Shown: positions 32,021 through 43,010, numbered from the stretch's first letter. The stretch is 63,954 nucleotides of DNA from Halomonas sp. (GCF_014859505.1 NZ_JACUUD010000003.1:1-63954), one strand, 5' to 3'. Numbers and translations are program-made. The notes: generated by a model not told the origin, from the letters alone.

Positions 32021-32063
32021 GGGCATGTCTCCAGTAGGGGGTGAGAAGTGTGCGTGGATAGCG

Positions 32064-32108
32064 CCGCGCCGCCCTTGGGCTCCCGTGTTGGAAGCGAGGG
32101 CGGCGCGG
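32064..32108 (-). other. Long hairpin in the ndk leader
   Basis: A perfect 12-base stem CCGCGCCGCCCT/AGGGCGGCGCGG encloses a 21-base loop, between the ndk promoter and its start codon. It could be an attenuator, an mRNA-stability element or the decayed end of a lost gene. A tandem GGCGGTCC repeat lies just upstream in the leader. Confidence 0.5.
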
Positions 32109-32177
32109 TGAAGCGAATCAGGCGGTCCGGCGGTCCAGCGAACCGGGGGCTCGGCTGAATGCGCCGACTGGGCGCGG

Positions 32178-32207
32178 ATTATACCGCCCCGGGGGCGCGT
32201 TGAACAA
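32178..32207 (-). promoter_or_regulatory. ndk promoter with palindromic spacer
   Basis: On the minus strand TTGTTC (32202-32207), an 18-base spacer and a consensus TATAAT (32178-32183). The spacer contains a perfect 13-base palindrome CGCCCC-G-GGGGCG (32085 equivalent: 32185-32197), placed where MerR-type activators bind; it may instead be the terminator hairpin of iscA. Confidence 0.6.
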
Positions 32208-32226
32208 TCGTCGCCGAGCGAGGGGC

Positions 32227-32553
32227 TCAGACGGTGAAGCTCTCGCCGCAGCCGCACTGGTCCTTGACGTTGGGGTTGTTGAAACGAAAGAAGCGGTTGA
32301 GTCCCTCGTTGACGTAGTCCACCTCGCTGCCGTCGAGCATCTCCAGCGCTTCTGGGGCGACGAAGACCTGCACGCCGTGCTCCTCGAAGCAGATGTCGTC
32401 GTCGGCGGCCTCGTCGGCGAAGTCGAGCACGTAGCTGTAGCCGGAGCAGCCGCTGGGTTTGACCGAGACGCGCAGGCCGAGGCCTTCGCCGCGCTCGTCG
32501 AGCACCCGGCGGATCTGGTCGGCGGCGGTGGTGGTGATGGTCAGGTGCGCCAT
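32227..32553 (-). CDS. iscA: A-type iron-sulfur carrier protein IscA
   Basis: 108 residues. The three cluster-binding cysteines of A-type carriers are Cys36 (GCSGY), Cys100 and Cys102 (CGCGESF). The protein delivers clusters to apo-enzymes. It directly follows iscS with a 56-base gap, with no iscU between. ErpA is a close alternative name; position in the isc locus and the CGCGESFxV ending favour IscA. Confidence 0.9.
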   Translation of the reverse strand: MAHLTITTTAADQIRRVLDERGEGLGLRVSVKPSGCSGYSYVLDFADEAADDDICFEEHGVQVFVAPEALEMLDGSEVDYVNEGLNRFFRFNNPNVKDQCGCGESFTV

Positions 32554-32609
32554 GGGTCTCTCCTTGGTTCGGTGGATGGGCCTGTAATCGGTGGTCGGGG
32601 CATGCTGGC

Positions 32610-33767
32610 TCAGATCGCCTTGCGGCGCAGTCCGGTGAGGGCGTGGCGCAGGGCCGAAAGCGCGGTGTCGATATCGGCGTCCGTGGTGAAGCGCCCGAAG
32701 CTGAAGCGCAGGGAGGACAACGCCAGGGCCCGCGGCAGGCCGATGGCCCTCAATACATAGGATGGCTCGACGCTCGCCGAGTTGCAGGCGGAGCCGGTGG
32801 AGAGGGCCAGGTCGCGCAGCGCCATGAGCAGCGACTCGCCGTCGACCCCCTCGAAGGCGAGGTTGAGGATGTTGGGCACCGCCGCGTCTACCGCGGTGTT
32901 GCGGTGGATGCCGCCGACATCGGACAGGCCGTCGAGCAGCCGGTCGCGCAGCGTCTCGATGCGCGCCTGGTCGGCCTCGCCCTCGGCGCCGGCCAGGGCG
33001 AAGGCCTCGCCCATGCCGACGATCTGGTGGGTGGCCAGGGTGCCGGAGCGCATGCCGCGCTCGTGGCCGCCGCCGTGGATCAGCGCCTCCAGGCGAATGT
33101 CCGGATGACGCTTCACGTAGAGCGCCCCGATGCCCTTGGGGCCGTAGGCCTTGTGGCCGGAGAGCGACATCAGGTCGATGCCGAGTCGCTTCACGTCCAG
33201 ATCCAGGCGGCCCACCGCCTGGGCGGCATCCGCGTGAAACAGCGCGCCGCCGGCGTGGGCCACCTCGGAGAGCGCTGCCAGATCGTGGATCACGCCCAGT
33301 TCGTTGTTCACCGCCATCAGCGACACCAGCACGGTGTCTTCGCGCATGGCCTCGCGCAGCTGCTCTGGCGTCACGCGACCGTCGCGGCCCGGGGCGAGCC
33401 AGGTGACCTCGAAGCCCTCGGTCTCCAGCGCCCTGGCGGTGTCCACCACCGCCTTGTGCTCGACGATGGAGGTCACCAGGTGTCGGCCACGGTGGCGATT
33501 GGCGCGCAGGTAGCCGATCAGCGCCAGGTTGTCGGCCTCGGTGGCGCCACTGGTCCAGACGATCTCGCGGGGGTCGGCATTGATCAGGTCGGCGACCTGG
33601 CGTCGGGCGTTCTCCACCGCCTGTTCGGCCTGCCAGCCCAGCATATGGCTGCGCGACGCCGGGTTGGCGAAGATGCCGTCGAGGGTCAGGTGGCGGCCCA
33701 TCAGCTCGGCGACACGGGGGTCGACGGGGGTGGTGGCGGCGTAGTCGAGATAGACGGGTGTGCTCAT
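32610..33767 (-). CDS. iscS: Cysteine desulfurase IscS, lacking the C-terminal IscU-binding tail
   Basis: 385 residues against about 404 in E. coli. The PLP lysine Lys206 ([10 protein letters not shown]) and the persulfide Cys328 ([10 protein letters not shown]) fall at the same numbers as in E. coli IscS, so the alignment has no net shift until the end. The protein stops after [11 protein letters not shown] and lacks the last roughly 20 residues (the WEMYKQGVDL segment of E. coli), the part that contacts IscU. It still should supply sulfur for clusters and tRNA thiolation. It lies between iscR and iscA. Confidence 0.95.
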   Translation of the reverse strand: MSTPVYLDYAATTPVDPRVAELMGRHLTLDGIFANPASRSHMLGWQAEQAVENARRQVADLINADPREIVWTSGATEADNLALIGYLRANRHRGRHLVTSIVEHKAVVDTARALETEGFEVTWLAPGRDGRVTPEQLREAMREDTVLVSLMAVNNELGVIHDLAALSEVAHAGGALFHADAAQAVGRLDLDVKRLGIDLMSLSGHKAYGPKGIGALYVKRHPDIRLEALIHGGGHERGMRSGTLATHQIVGMGEAFALAGAEGEADQARIETLRDRLLDGLSDVGGIHRNTAVDAAVPNILNLAFEGVDGESLLMALRDLALSTGSACNSASVEPSYVLRAIGLPRALALSSLRFSFGRFTTDADIDTALSALRHALTGLRRKAI

Positions 33768-33814
33768 GGACTCGGGTGTCGTGGGGCTCGGTTGGGGGCC
33801 ATCGTGGCGCAGAA

Positions 33815-34285
33815 TCAGGGTGCCGAGGCGAAGACGTCGATGCCGTCCAGGCGGTCGCGCTGGCGGTCGGCGATCTGCTGGACCTCCTGGCGGGCGGCGA
33901 GCTGGCCCAGGGTGATGCCCTCCAGGAAGCCGTGGATCTGTTTGGAGAGCTCGCACCACAGGTGGTGGGTCAGGCAGGTGTCGCCCTGCTGGCAGTCGGA
34001 GAGGCCGCCGCAACGGGTCGCATCCACCGACTCGTCCACTGCGTCGATCACTCGGGCCACCGAGATGGTCTCCGGTGCGCGGGCCAGCAGGTAGCCGCCG
34101 CCGGGGCCGCGCACGCTCTCCACCAGCTCCGCTCGGCGCAGCCGCGCAAAGAGCTGCTCCAGGTAGGAAAGCGAGATCTCCTGGCGCTTCGAGATGTCGG
34201 CCAGGCAGATCGGCCCTGACTGGCCATGCATGGCCAGATCGAGCATGGCGGTGACGGCGTAGCGTCCCTTGGTGGTCAGGCGCAT
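33815..34285 (-). CDS. iscR: Iron-sulfur cluster-responsive transcription regulator IscR
   Basis: 156 residues, Rrf2 family. A winged helix-turn-helix starts [18 protein letters not shown]. The 2Fe-2S ligands Cys92, Cys98 and Cys104 plus His107 ([15 protein letters not shown]) are all present at the E. coli positions. It represses its own operon when clusters are plentiful. First gene of a shortened isc operon, with a promoter directly upstream. Confidence 0.95.
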   Translation of the reverse strand: MRLTTKGRYAVTAMLDLAMHGQSGPICLADISKRQEISLSYLEQLFARLRRAELVESVRGPGGGYLLARAPETISVARVIDAVDESVDATRCGGLSDCQQGDTCLTHHLWCELSKQIHGFLEGITLGQLAARQEVQQIADRQRDRLDGIDVFASAP

Positions 34286-34356
34286 GGCGACCTCGGCGCC
34301 GAGCGAGTCGGCGGTCGGTGAACGGGTGCTCCGCAGGGAAGCGCGATCAGTCAGGC

Positions 34357-34386
34357 ATTATGGTAAAGACCAAGCGTGGCGGTCAA
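34357..34386 (-). promoter_or_regulatory. iscR operon promoter
   Basis: On the minus strand TTGACC (34381-34386), an 18-base spacer and CATAAT (34357-34362), about 70 bases before the iscR ATG. The -35 overlaps the last codons of cysE. A clear type-1 IscR palindrome is not visible to me; CTGACTGA just after the -10 could be one half. Confidence 0.6.
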
Positions 34387-35246
34387 CCATTGGGCCCTCG
34401 GTCGTCGTCATCGTCGCCTGCGGCAGGCTCTGTTCCGGGTGCCGGCGCCTTCTCCGGCATGGCGCAGGCGTCGTCGAGGACATCGGCGAAGTCCTCGTCG
34501 CGCAGTTCCGGCAGGCGGCCGTCGCGGTAGCTGGCATCGATCTTGCGCAGGGTCTGGCACATGCCCTCGATTCGCTCGTCCACGGCGTGCATATGGTCGA
34601 GCATCGCCTGGATCGAGCGCGCCACCGGGTCGGGCATGTCCTCGCTGATGCCGTAGGCGTCGAAGCCGAACTTGCGGCGAATGGCTTCGCGGCGCTCGGG
34701 GTCCACCTCCAGTACCTCGGCCGCGTCCGGCTGGGTGCGCTTGACGATCTTGCCGGGGATGCCCACCACGGTGGCGCCGGCGGGCACCTCCTTGGTGACC
34801 ACGGCGTTGGAGCCGATCTTGGCGCCGGCGCCCACGGTGAAGGGACCGAGGATCTTGGCGCCGGCACCGACGATCACGCCATCCGCAAGGGTGGGGTGGC
34901 GCTTGCCCTTGTTCCAGCTGGTGCCGCCCAGGGTCACGCCCTGGTAGAGGGTGACGTCGTCGCCCACCTCGGCGGTCTCGCCGATCACCACCCCCATGCC
35001 GTGGTCGATGAAGAAGCGCCGGCCGATGGTGGCCCCGGGGTGGATCTCAACGCCGGTCATCCAGCGCGAGAAGCTCGAGAGCGTGCGCGCCAGCCACTTG
35101 AGATTCCTGTGCCACAGCCAGTGACTCAGCCGATGAATCACCAGGGCATGCAGGCCCGGGTAGTTGGTCAGCACTTCCAGGAAGTTGCGGGCCGCCGGGT
35201 CACGATCGAAAACGCTGTTGATGTCCTCACGCAGGCGTTGAAACAT
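34383..35246 (-). CDS. cysE: Serine O-acetyltransferase
   Basis: 287 residues. Left-handed beta-helix repeats ([39 protein letters not shown]) are typical of CysE. It makes O-acetylserine for cysteine synthesis, which feeds the cysteine desulfurase encoded downstream. An acidic tail ([13 protein letters not shown]) extends past the usual end. Placement between trmJ and iscR is conserved in many gammaproteobacteria. Confidence 0.94.
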   Translation of the reverse strand: MFQRLREDINSVFDRDPAARNFLEVLTNYPGLHALVIHRLSHWLWHRNLKWLARTLSSFSRWMTGVEIHPGATIGRRFFIDHGMGVVIGETAEVGDDVTLYQGVTLGGTSWNKGKRHPTLADGVIVGAGAKILGPFTVGAGAKIGSNAVVTKEVPAGATVVGIPGKIVKRTQPDAAEVLEVDPERREAIRRKFGFDAYGISEDMPDPVARSIQAMLDHMHAVDERIEGMCQTLRKIDASYRDGRLPELRDEDFADVLDDACAMPEKAPAPGTEPAAGDDDDDRGPNG

Positions 35247-35348
35247 TCGGCGGTCCTTGGCTGGGGTAGCAGAAAGGTGGGGCGGCGACCGCCACAGGTC
35301 ATTGAGACAGTGTGGGGGCGCGCCGCTGTCCCTTCAAGGCGCACCGGC

Positions 35349-36098
35349 TCAGGCGGGGCCGTCGTCGCGTTCCGGCACGAGCTTCTCGGTGTCGGAGAGG
35401 ATGCCGCGCAGGATATTCAGCTCCATGCGCTCCGGACGCGCCCTGAGGGTGAAGCGGCGCAGGCGGGCCATCAGCTGGCGCGGCATGGCCGGGTCGTGAA
35501 AACCGATGGCGACCAGGGTGCGCTCCAGGTGGGCGAAGTAGTGTTCCAGCTCGGCATGGGTGGCGAGCGGTGGCGTGGGCTCTTCGCTTTGGGCCTCCTG
35601 CCCGGCCAGCCAGGCCAGGCGACACTCGTAGGCCAGCACCTGCACGGCGGCGGCGAGGTTCAGCGAGCTGAAGTCGGGGTTGGTGGGGATGTGCACGTGG
35701 GCATGGCAGCGCTGCAGTTCGGCGTTGGTCAGGCCGCTGTCCTCGCGACCGAAGACCAGGGCGACACGTGCCTCGGAGGTGGCGAGCTCCTCCGGTAGCC
35801 GCTCCCCCAGCGCCCGCGGGGTGATCATCGGCCAGGGCAGGGTGCGCGAGCGGGCGCTGGCGCCCACCACCAAGGTGCAGTCGGCCACGGCCTGCTCCAG
35901 GGCCTCCACGACCGGGGCGGCGTTGACCAGGTGATCGGCGCCGGACGCCCGCGAGACGCTGTCCGCAGTGACGGGCGTGCAGCGCGGCGCCACCAGGGCG
36001 AGGTCGGTGAGCCCCATGTTGTGCATGGCGCGGGCGGTGCCACCGATATTGCCGGGGTGGCTGGTGCCGATCAGGACGATACGAATGCGGTCGAGCAT
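35349..36098 (-). CDS. trmJ: tRNA (cytidine/uridine-2'-O-)-methyltransferase TrmJ
   Basis: 249 residues of SpoU/TrmH-family SPOUT methyltransferase. Motifs are LIGTSHPGNIGGTARAM, LVFGREDSGLTNAEL and IPTNPDFSSLNLAAAVQ (knot). TrmJ methylates position 32 of several tRNAs. Located just upstream of cysE-iscR, as in E. coli and Pseudomonas. A minus-strand extended -10 (TGCTAAACT, 36164-36172) precedes it. Confidence 0.93.
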   Translation of the reverse strand: MLDRIRIVLIGTSHPGNIGGTARAMHNMGLTDLALVAPRCTPVTADSVSRASGADHLVNAAPVVEALEQAVADCTLVVGASARSRTLPWPMITPRALGERLPEELATSEARVALVFGREDSGLTNAELQRCHAHVHIPTNPDFSSLNLAAAVQVLAYECRLAWLAGQEAQSEEPTPPLATHAELEHYFAHLERTLVAIGFHDPAMPRQLMARLRRFTLRARPERMELNILRGILSDTEKLVPERDDGPA

Positions 36099-36233
36099 GG
36101 GGTGCTTCCTGGGGCGAAATGGATCGAGGCGAAATCAATCGGGCCGATGAATCGGGGCGCAAGAGTTTAGCATGTTGATGAGGGCCTGCCCTCGGATCGG
36201 CCTCGAGCCAGCGTGGCGCAATCGGACAGGGTC

Positions 36234-36242
36234 TGCTAGGAT
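36234..36242 (+). promoter_or_regulatory. Extended -10 promoter for suhB
   Basis: TGCTAGGAT (TG at 36234-36235, TAGGAT at 36237-36242) lies about 78 bases before the suhB ATG. No convincing -35. Confidence 0.4.
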
Positions 36243-36319
36243 TCGCGCCGACCGTTTCAATGAACCGTTTCCGTGAACACCCCCGTTCTTTAACACTACC
36301 GACTCCCCAAGGCCCGATC

Positions 36320-37114
36320 ATGCATCCGATGGTCCAATATGCGCTGCGCGCCGTGCGCAGCGCCGGCGAACAGTTCCTGCGCATTCGCGAGCGTATCGAG
36401 AATTCCCACGAAGAGAGCAATCTCGACCGCCTGCTCGAGGACGCCGCCCGCAACGCCGAGACACTGATCGTCCGTCAGCTCTCCCGTGGCTACCCCCAGC
36501 ACGGCGTCGTCGGGCGCTTCACCCCTCACCGCGCCGGTGAGGGGGAGGGCGCCGACACCCTGTGGAAGATCGAACCCTTCCACGGCTACTCGAACCTCGG
36601 CGTGGCCGCCTCGGGCTTTGCCCTGTCGGTGGTCTGCCTGGTCAAGGGCCGTCCGGAGCATGCGGTGGTGATCTGCCCCTTCAGTGACGACGAGTATCTG
36701 GTCAGCCGTGGCCGCGGTGCCCAGCACAACGGCAAGCGCATTCGCGTGCCCAGGACCCTGGCGGTGGGCGGTGCGCGCATCGCCATGGGGCTGCCCGAGA
36801 CCTGGTTGCGAAATCGTCAGCTGCCGGCCTACCTGACCCTGGTGCAGCAGCTGGGCCCGGTCATCGAGGTGCAGCGCGCCTCCGGCAGCGGCCTGCTGGA
36901 CCTGGCCGAACTGGCCGCCGGCCGTGCCGATGCCGCCTTCGTGCTGGGCCTCGAGGAGCAGGACATGCACGTCGGCAGCCTGCTGCTCAAGGAGGCCGGG
37001 GCCCTGATGGGGACCCCGGACGGCCAGCCCAGGGTCGAGGTGGAAGGCCAGCTGATGGCGGCTGGCCCGAGGCTCTTCAAGGCCCTGGTGCAGCAGCTCA
37101 AGCCGCACTTCTAG
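36320..37114 (+). CDS. suhB: SuhB / inositol monophosphatase homologue with a degenerate active site
   Basis: 264 residues, full length. The overall fold pattern is that of SuhB (MHPMVQYALRAVRSAGEQFL, RGRGAQHNGKRIRV, LKEAGALM). The metal site is gone: the usual GEE is GRF (65-67), DPLDGT is EPFHGY (85-90), and WD before the last helix is QD. The protein therefore probably no longer hydrolyses inositol phosphates. SuhB of E. coli also acts with NusA in rRNA transcription antitermination, independent of catalysis, and that role is the likely one here. It lies opposite secF and next to trmJ, its usual location. ATG 36320 aligns with the family start. Confidence 0.88.
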   Translation: MHPMVQYALRAVRSAGEQFLRIRERIENSHEESNLDRLLEDAARNAETLIVRQLSRGYPQHGVVGRFTPHRAGEGEGADTLWKIEPFHGYSNLGVAASGFALSVVCLVKGRPEHAVVICPFSDDEYLVSRGRGAQHNGKRIRVPRTLAVGGARIAMGLPETWLRNRQLPAYLTLVQQLGPVIEVQRASGSGLLDLAELAAGRADAAFVLGLEEQDMHVGSLLLKEAGALMGTPDGQPRVEVEGQLMAAGPRLFKALVQQLKPHF

Positions 37115-37152
37115 GCCAGAAGCCACAAGCTTCAAGTGCCAGGCTACAAGGA

Positions 37153-37183
37153 AAACCCCCGCAGGGATGACCTGCGGGGGTTT
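37153..37183. terminator. Strong bidirectional terminator between suhB and secF
   Basis: Perfect 13-base stem AAACCCCCGCAGG/CCTGCGGGGGTTT with a 5-base loop, followed by TCTTGTTTC on the plus strand and flanked by A-rich sequence (serving as T-run) on the minus strand. It ends suhB and secF, which converge here. Confidence 0.9.
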
Positions 37184-37226
37184 CTTGTTTCTACCTTGAG
37201 CAAAAGTCTCTTGCGTGCAGCAGTGG

Positions 37227-38153
37227 CTAGGGCAGCTCCTCCTCGGCCTCGGCATCTTCCTTCTTGGCCGGGATCAGGTCCTCGCGCTGGAGGTGTACTG
37301 CCAGCAGCAGGGCCGCGGCCACGTAGATGGAGGAGAAGGTGCCGACCACCACGCCGATGATCAGGGCGATCGAGAAGTGGTGGATCATGTCCCCGCCCAG
37401 CAGCAGCAGCGCCATCAGCACCAGCAGGGTGGTGCCTGACGTCGCCAGGGTGCGCGACAGGGTCATGTTGATCGCTTCGTTGAAGATCGCCGGCATGTCG
37501 TCGATTCGCGACTTGCGGATCGTCTCGCGGATGCGGTCGTAGACCACGATGGTGTCGTTGAGCGAGTAGCCGATCACCGCCAGCAGTGCCGCCAGCACGG
37601 TGAGGTCGAAGTCGAGCTGGAACAGCGAGAAGATGCCGACCACGATGATCACGTCGTGCATCAGGGCCAGCAGGGCGCCGATGGCGAACTTGTACTGGAA
37701 GCGGAAGGCCACGTAGAGCATCACGATGCCCAGTGCCACCAGCAGCCCCAGGCCGCTCTGATCGCGCAGCTGCTCGCCCACCTGGGCGCCGACGAATTCG
37801 GCGCGCACCAGCTCGACGCTCTCGCCACCATCGCGCAGCAGGGCCACCACGCGGTCGCCCACGTCAGCATCGAAGGCCTGTTGCAGGCGGATCAGTACCT
37901 CGGTGGAGGCGCCGAAGGTCTGCACCGAGACGTCGCGGAACTCGGCGCCCTCCAGGGTCTGTCGGACGGCCTCCAGCGAAGGTGCTGCGGCGTAGCGCAC
38001 CTCCACCAGGGTGCCGCCGGTGAAGTCCAGCCCCAGGTTGAGCTGCTGGAACAGCAGGGAGACGATCGACACCAGGATCAGCGCAGCCGAAATCGCGAAG
38101 GCGATCCGGCGCTTGCCCATGAAGTCGAACTGTCGGTTGATAAGGGTTTTCAT
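37227..38153 (-). CDS. secF: Protein translocase subunit SecF
   Basis: 308 residues with six membrane segments. It begins MKTLINRQFDFMGKRR and has LDFTGGTLVEVRY plus the RND-type core YSLNDTIVVYDRIRE. With SecD it uses the proton gradient to help protein export. The ATG at 38153 is preferred over the GTG 6 bases earlier, because AAGAGG is correctly spaced for the ATG. Confidence 0.95.
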   Translation of the reverse strand: MKTLINRQFDFMGKRRIAFAISAALILVSIVSLLFQQLNLGLDFTGGTLVEVRYAAAPSLEAVRQTLEGAEFRDVSVQTFGASTEVLIRLQQAFDADVGDRVVALLRDGGESVELVRAEFVGAQVGEQLRDQSGLGLLVALGIVMLYVAFRFQYKFAIGALLALMHDVIIVVGIFSLFQLDFDLTVLAALLAVIGYSLNDTIVVYDRIRETIRKSRIDDMPAIFNEAINMTLSRTLATSGTTLLVLMALLLLGGDMIHHFSIALIIGVVVGTFSSIYVAAALLLAVHLQREDLIPAKKEDAEAEEELP

Positions 38154-38162
38154 TGCCACCTC

Positions 38163-40013
38163 TTATATCCAGAGCTTCTTGACCGGCTTGCCGCCGTAGA
38201 CGAGGTTCACCATCGCGCGTGTCACCAGCAGGGCGGTGAACAGCGAGGTGATGATCCCCAGCGACAGGGTCACCGCGAAGCCCTTGACCGGCCCGGTTCC
38301 GATCGAGAACAGGATCACCGCCACCAGCAGGGTAGTGATATTGGCGTCGACGATGGAGGTGAAAGCGCGCTCGTAGCCGGCATGGATCGCCTGCTGTATC
38401 GAGAGCCCGCCGCGCAGCTCCTCGCGTATGCGTTCGAATATCAGGACGTTGGCGTCCACCGCCATGCCCAGCGTCAGCACGATGCCGGCGATACCGGGCA
38501 GGGTGAGGGTGGCGCCGAGCATCGACATGGCCGCCATCAGCAGGGTCAGGTTGAGGGCCAGCGCCACGTTGGCGATGAGGCCGAACACCTTGTAGCGGAT
38601 CAGCATGAACAGCACCACCAGCAGCAGGCCGATCTGCACCGACATCACGCCGCGCTTGATGTTCTCGGCGCCCAGGCTCGGGCCGATGGTGCGCTCCTGG
38701 ACGAAGTAGATGGGCGCGGCCAGCGAGCCGGAGCGCAGCAGCAGGGCGAGCTCGGCGGCTTCCGTGGGGGAGTCGAGCCCGGTGATGCGGAAGCTGTTGC
38801 CCAGGGCGCTCTGGATGGTGGCCAGGCTGATCAGGCCGCGTTCGGTGTAGGGCTCGCGGACGATGACCTCCTCGCCGTCGACCACCTCCACGCTGTCGCG
38901 GGTCTTGTGCTCGATGAACAGCACCGCCATGTTGCGGCCGATGTTGGTGCGGGTGGCACGGTTCATCAGGGTGCCGCCGGTGCCATCCAGATTGATGTTG
39001 ACCTGGGGGCGCCCGCTCTCGTCGAAGCTGCGGCTGGCGCTGGATACGCTGTCGCCGGTGATGATGACGTCGCGCATCAGGTCGGCGGTGCGGGACTCGT
39101 CGTTGCGGAACACGAAGGCCTCGGTCTCGGCGTCCGGGGTGTCCGGGCGCGCCTCGAGGCGGAACTCCAGGTTGGCGGTGGCGCCCACCACCCGCTTGGC
39201 GGCTACGGTGTCCTGCACGCCGGGCAGCTCCACCACGATACGATCGGGGCCCTGGCGCTGCACCATGGGCTCGGCCACGCCCAGCTCGTCCACCCGGTTG
39301 CGCAGGGTGGTGAGGTTCTGGTTGACCGCGTAGTCCTGGATCTCGTTGACCGCCTGGTCGGTGAGGGTCATGGACAGCGCTGCGCCGCGACCGTCGCCCA
39401 CGTTCTGGTAGTCGAAGTCGCGGAACTCGCGGCTGATCAGGCGGCGGGCCGCGTCGCGGTCCTCCTCGCTGGTGAAGGTCAGCGTGAGGGTGCGCCCCTC
39501 GATCTCGGTGCCGCGATAGCGGATGCGCTCGCTGCGCAGCTGCTCGCGCATGGCGCTGGCGTTGACCTCGAGGCGCTGGGTCACGGCGGCGTCCATGTCC
39601 ACCTCCAGCAGGAAGTGCACACCGCCGCGCAGGTCGAGGCCCAGAGTCATGGGCGAGGCGGAAAGCGCCTGCAGCCAGCCCGGGGTGGACTCGGCGAGGT
39701 TCAGCGCCACCACGAAGTCGTCATCGAGCATGGCGGCGATGCGGTCGCGGGCCTGGAGCTGCTCGTCGGCGTCGCCGAGGCGGATCAGAATGCTGCTCTC
39801 GCTGCTCTCCACGGATTTGATGGTGATGCCAGCCTCGCGCAGTGAGTCCTGAACGCGTTCGAGCTGGCGCTGATCGAGTGTGGCATCGCCTCGGCCGCTG
39901 CTTATCTGTACCGCCGGATCTTCGGGATAGAGGTTGGGCAGCGAGTAGACCAGGCCGACGGCGAGAACGATCAGTATCAGCAGATACTTCCACATTGGGT
40001 AACGGTTGAGCAT
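38163..40013 (-). CDS. secD: Protein translocase subunit SecD
   Basis: 616 residues. One N-terminal membrane helix (WKYLLILIVLAVGLVYSL), the large periplasmic P1 region with LGLDLRGGVHFLLEV, then five C-terminal membrane segments including MAVDANVLIFERIREE. Operon order yajC-secD-secF is standard. A 150-base gap with three hairpins separates it from yajC, which is unusual for this operon. Confidence 0.96.
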   Translation of the reverse strand: MLNRYPMWKYLLILIVLAVGLVYSLPNLYPEDPAVQISSGRGDATLDQRQLERVQDSLREAGITIKSVESSESSILIRLGDADEQLQARDRIAAMLDDDFVVALNLAESTPGWLQALSASPMTLGLDLRGGVHFLLEVDMDAAVTQRLEVNASAMREQLRSERIRYRGTEIEGRTLTLTFTSEEDRDAARRLISREFRDFDYQNVGDGRGAALSMTLTDQAVNEIQDYAVNQNLTTLRNRVDELGVAEPMVQRQGPDRIVVELPGVQDTVAAKRVVGATANLEFRLEARPDTPDAETEAFVFRNDESRTADLMRDVIITGDSVSSASRSFDESGRPQVNINLDGTGGTLMNRATRTNIGRNMAVLFIEHKTRDSVEVVDGEEVIVREPYTERGLISLATIQSALGNSFRITGLDSPTEAAELALLLRSGSLAAPIYFVQERTIGPSLGAENIKRGVMSVQIGLLLVVLFMLIRYKVFGLIANVALALNLTLLMAAMSMLGATLTLPGIAGIVLTLGMAVDANVLIFERIREELRGGLSIQQAIHAGYERAFTSIVDANITTLLVAVILFSIGTGPVKGFAVTLSLGIITSLFTALLVTRAMVNLVYGGKPVKKLWI

Positions 40014-40078
40014 GCGAGCCCTGCCCTCAGGTTGCTGACAACGTTTGCTGACGACGTGCGTTGCGGACGTTAGAAAGA

Positions 40079-40149
40079 TGACGTCTGGACGTCATGATCG
40101 CCGCGGGGTTGCCGCGGCGATCGAAAGCAGCCCCGCCGAGAGGCGGGGC
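40079..40149. repeat. Three consecutive inverted repeats between yajC and secD
   Basis: TGACGTC-TG-GACGTCA (40079-40094), GATCGCCGCGG-N5-CCGCGGCGATC (40096-40122) and GCCCCGCC-GAGA-GGCGGGGC (40130-40149). All arms are perfect. No T-run follows any of them on the minus strand, so they may process or stabilise the yajC-secDF mRNA or give partial termination. Confidence 0.75.
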
Positions 40150-40163
40150 CGGAAGGACACGCT

Positions 40164-40496
40164 TCAGATGGCCTTGATGGTGCCCTTGGGCAGGACCGCG
40201 GCCACGGCGTTCTTCTGCACGTTGATCTGGGTGCCCTCGGCGATCTCCAGGGTCAGGAACTCGCTGTCGTCGCTCACCTTGGTGATACGGCCCAGCACGC
40301 CACCGCCGATGACGATCTCGTCACCCTTGGAGAGCCCGCCGATCAGCTGCTTGTGCTGCTTGGCCCGCTTGGCCTGGGGGCGCCACAGCAGGAAGTAGAA
40401 GATGGCAACGAAGCCGACCAGCATGACGATCTGGGCCATGCCGCTGCCGGCAGCGGCATCCTGGGCATAGGCCGGAGCGATGAAGAAATCCAGCAT
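40164..40496 (-). CDS. yajC: Sec translocon accessory complex subunit YajC
   Basis: 110 residues. One membrane helix (IVMLVGFVAIFYFLLWRPQ) is followed by a basic cytoplasmic domain with KGDEIVIGGGVLGRITKV, the family core. It associates with SecDF. It follows tgt by about 100 bases, a gap containing an ACTGCCCCGCC/GGCGGGGCAGT inverted repeat. Confidence 0.94.
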   Translation of the reverse strand: MLDFFIAPAYAQDAAAGSGMAQIVMLVGFVAIFYFLLWRPQAKRAKQHKQLIGGLSKGDEIVIGGGVLGRITKVSDDSEFLTLEIAEGTQINVQKNAVAAVLPKGTIKAI

Positions 40497-40531
40497 GGGT
40501 GGGTGTCTCCTGGTTGGGATGGATAAGGTTA

Positions 40532-40555
40532 ACTGCCCCGCCTTGGCGGGGCAGT
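40532..40555. terminator. Hairpin between tgt and yajC
   Basis: Perfect 11-base arms ACTGCCCCGCC/GGCGGGGCAGT separated by TT. On the minus strand TTAACCTTATCC follows, a weak T-rich stretch. Probably a partial terminator or mRNA 3' end for tgt. Confidence 0.5.
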
Positions 40556-40598
40556 GGCGACCGGCATAGCCCCCCTCGTGGAGCGCTGACGGCCGCTA

Positions 40599-42780
<2,182 letters not shown>

Positions 42781-42854
42781 GCGGTATCGGAATCCGGTGG
42801 TTCTGGGCAAGCCGCTAAGGATACCGGCTCGAGGGGGCGAAGTCAGGACCCAGA

Positions 42855-42882
42855 TTGACCTGCTGAAGGGCCCACGTATAAT
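42855..42882 (+). promoter_or_regulatory. tRNA-Leu promoter
   Basis: TTGACC (42855-42860), a 16-base spacer and a perfect TATAAT (42877-42882), followed by GCTTCACGCG as a discriminator. It starts transcription a few bases before the tRNA. One of the best sigma-70 promoters in the window. Confidence 0.85.
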
Positions 42883-42894
42883 GCTTCACGCGTT

Positions 42895-42981
42895 GCCGGC
42901 GTGGCGAAATTGGTAGACGCAGGAGATTCAAAATCTCCCGGGGGCAACCTCTTGCCGGTTCGAGTCCGGCCGCCGGTACCA
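42895..42981 (+). tRNA. tRNA-Leu (anticodon CAA)
   Basis: 87 bases with encoded CCA. The acceptor arms GCCGGCG/CGCCGGT pair (one G-T at the first position). The anticodon stem GGAGA/TCTCC holds loop TTCAAAA, giving anticodon CAA. A long variable arm and GGTTCGAGTCC T-loop complete a class II leucine tRNA. It resembles E. coli leuX in layout and stands alone between its own promoter and terminator. Confidence 0.97.
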
Positions 42982-43010
42982 GCATGACGCTTCTCCAGGT
43001 CAGTCTTCCA

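Noticed and set aside
37656..39845. Plus-strand open frame of 729 codons, the longest in the window
   Set aside because: It lies wholly antisense to secF and secD. The composition is typical of shadow frames, and no ribosome site is present.
42895..42981. tRNA-Leu as an attachment site for an integrated island
   Set aside because: No integrase and no direct repeat of the tRNA 3' end were seen downstream. The tRNA has its own terminator followed by an ordinary gene.
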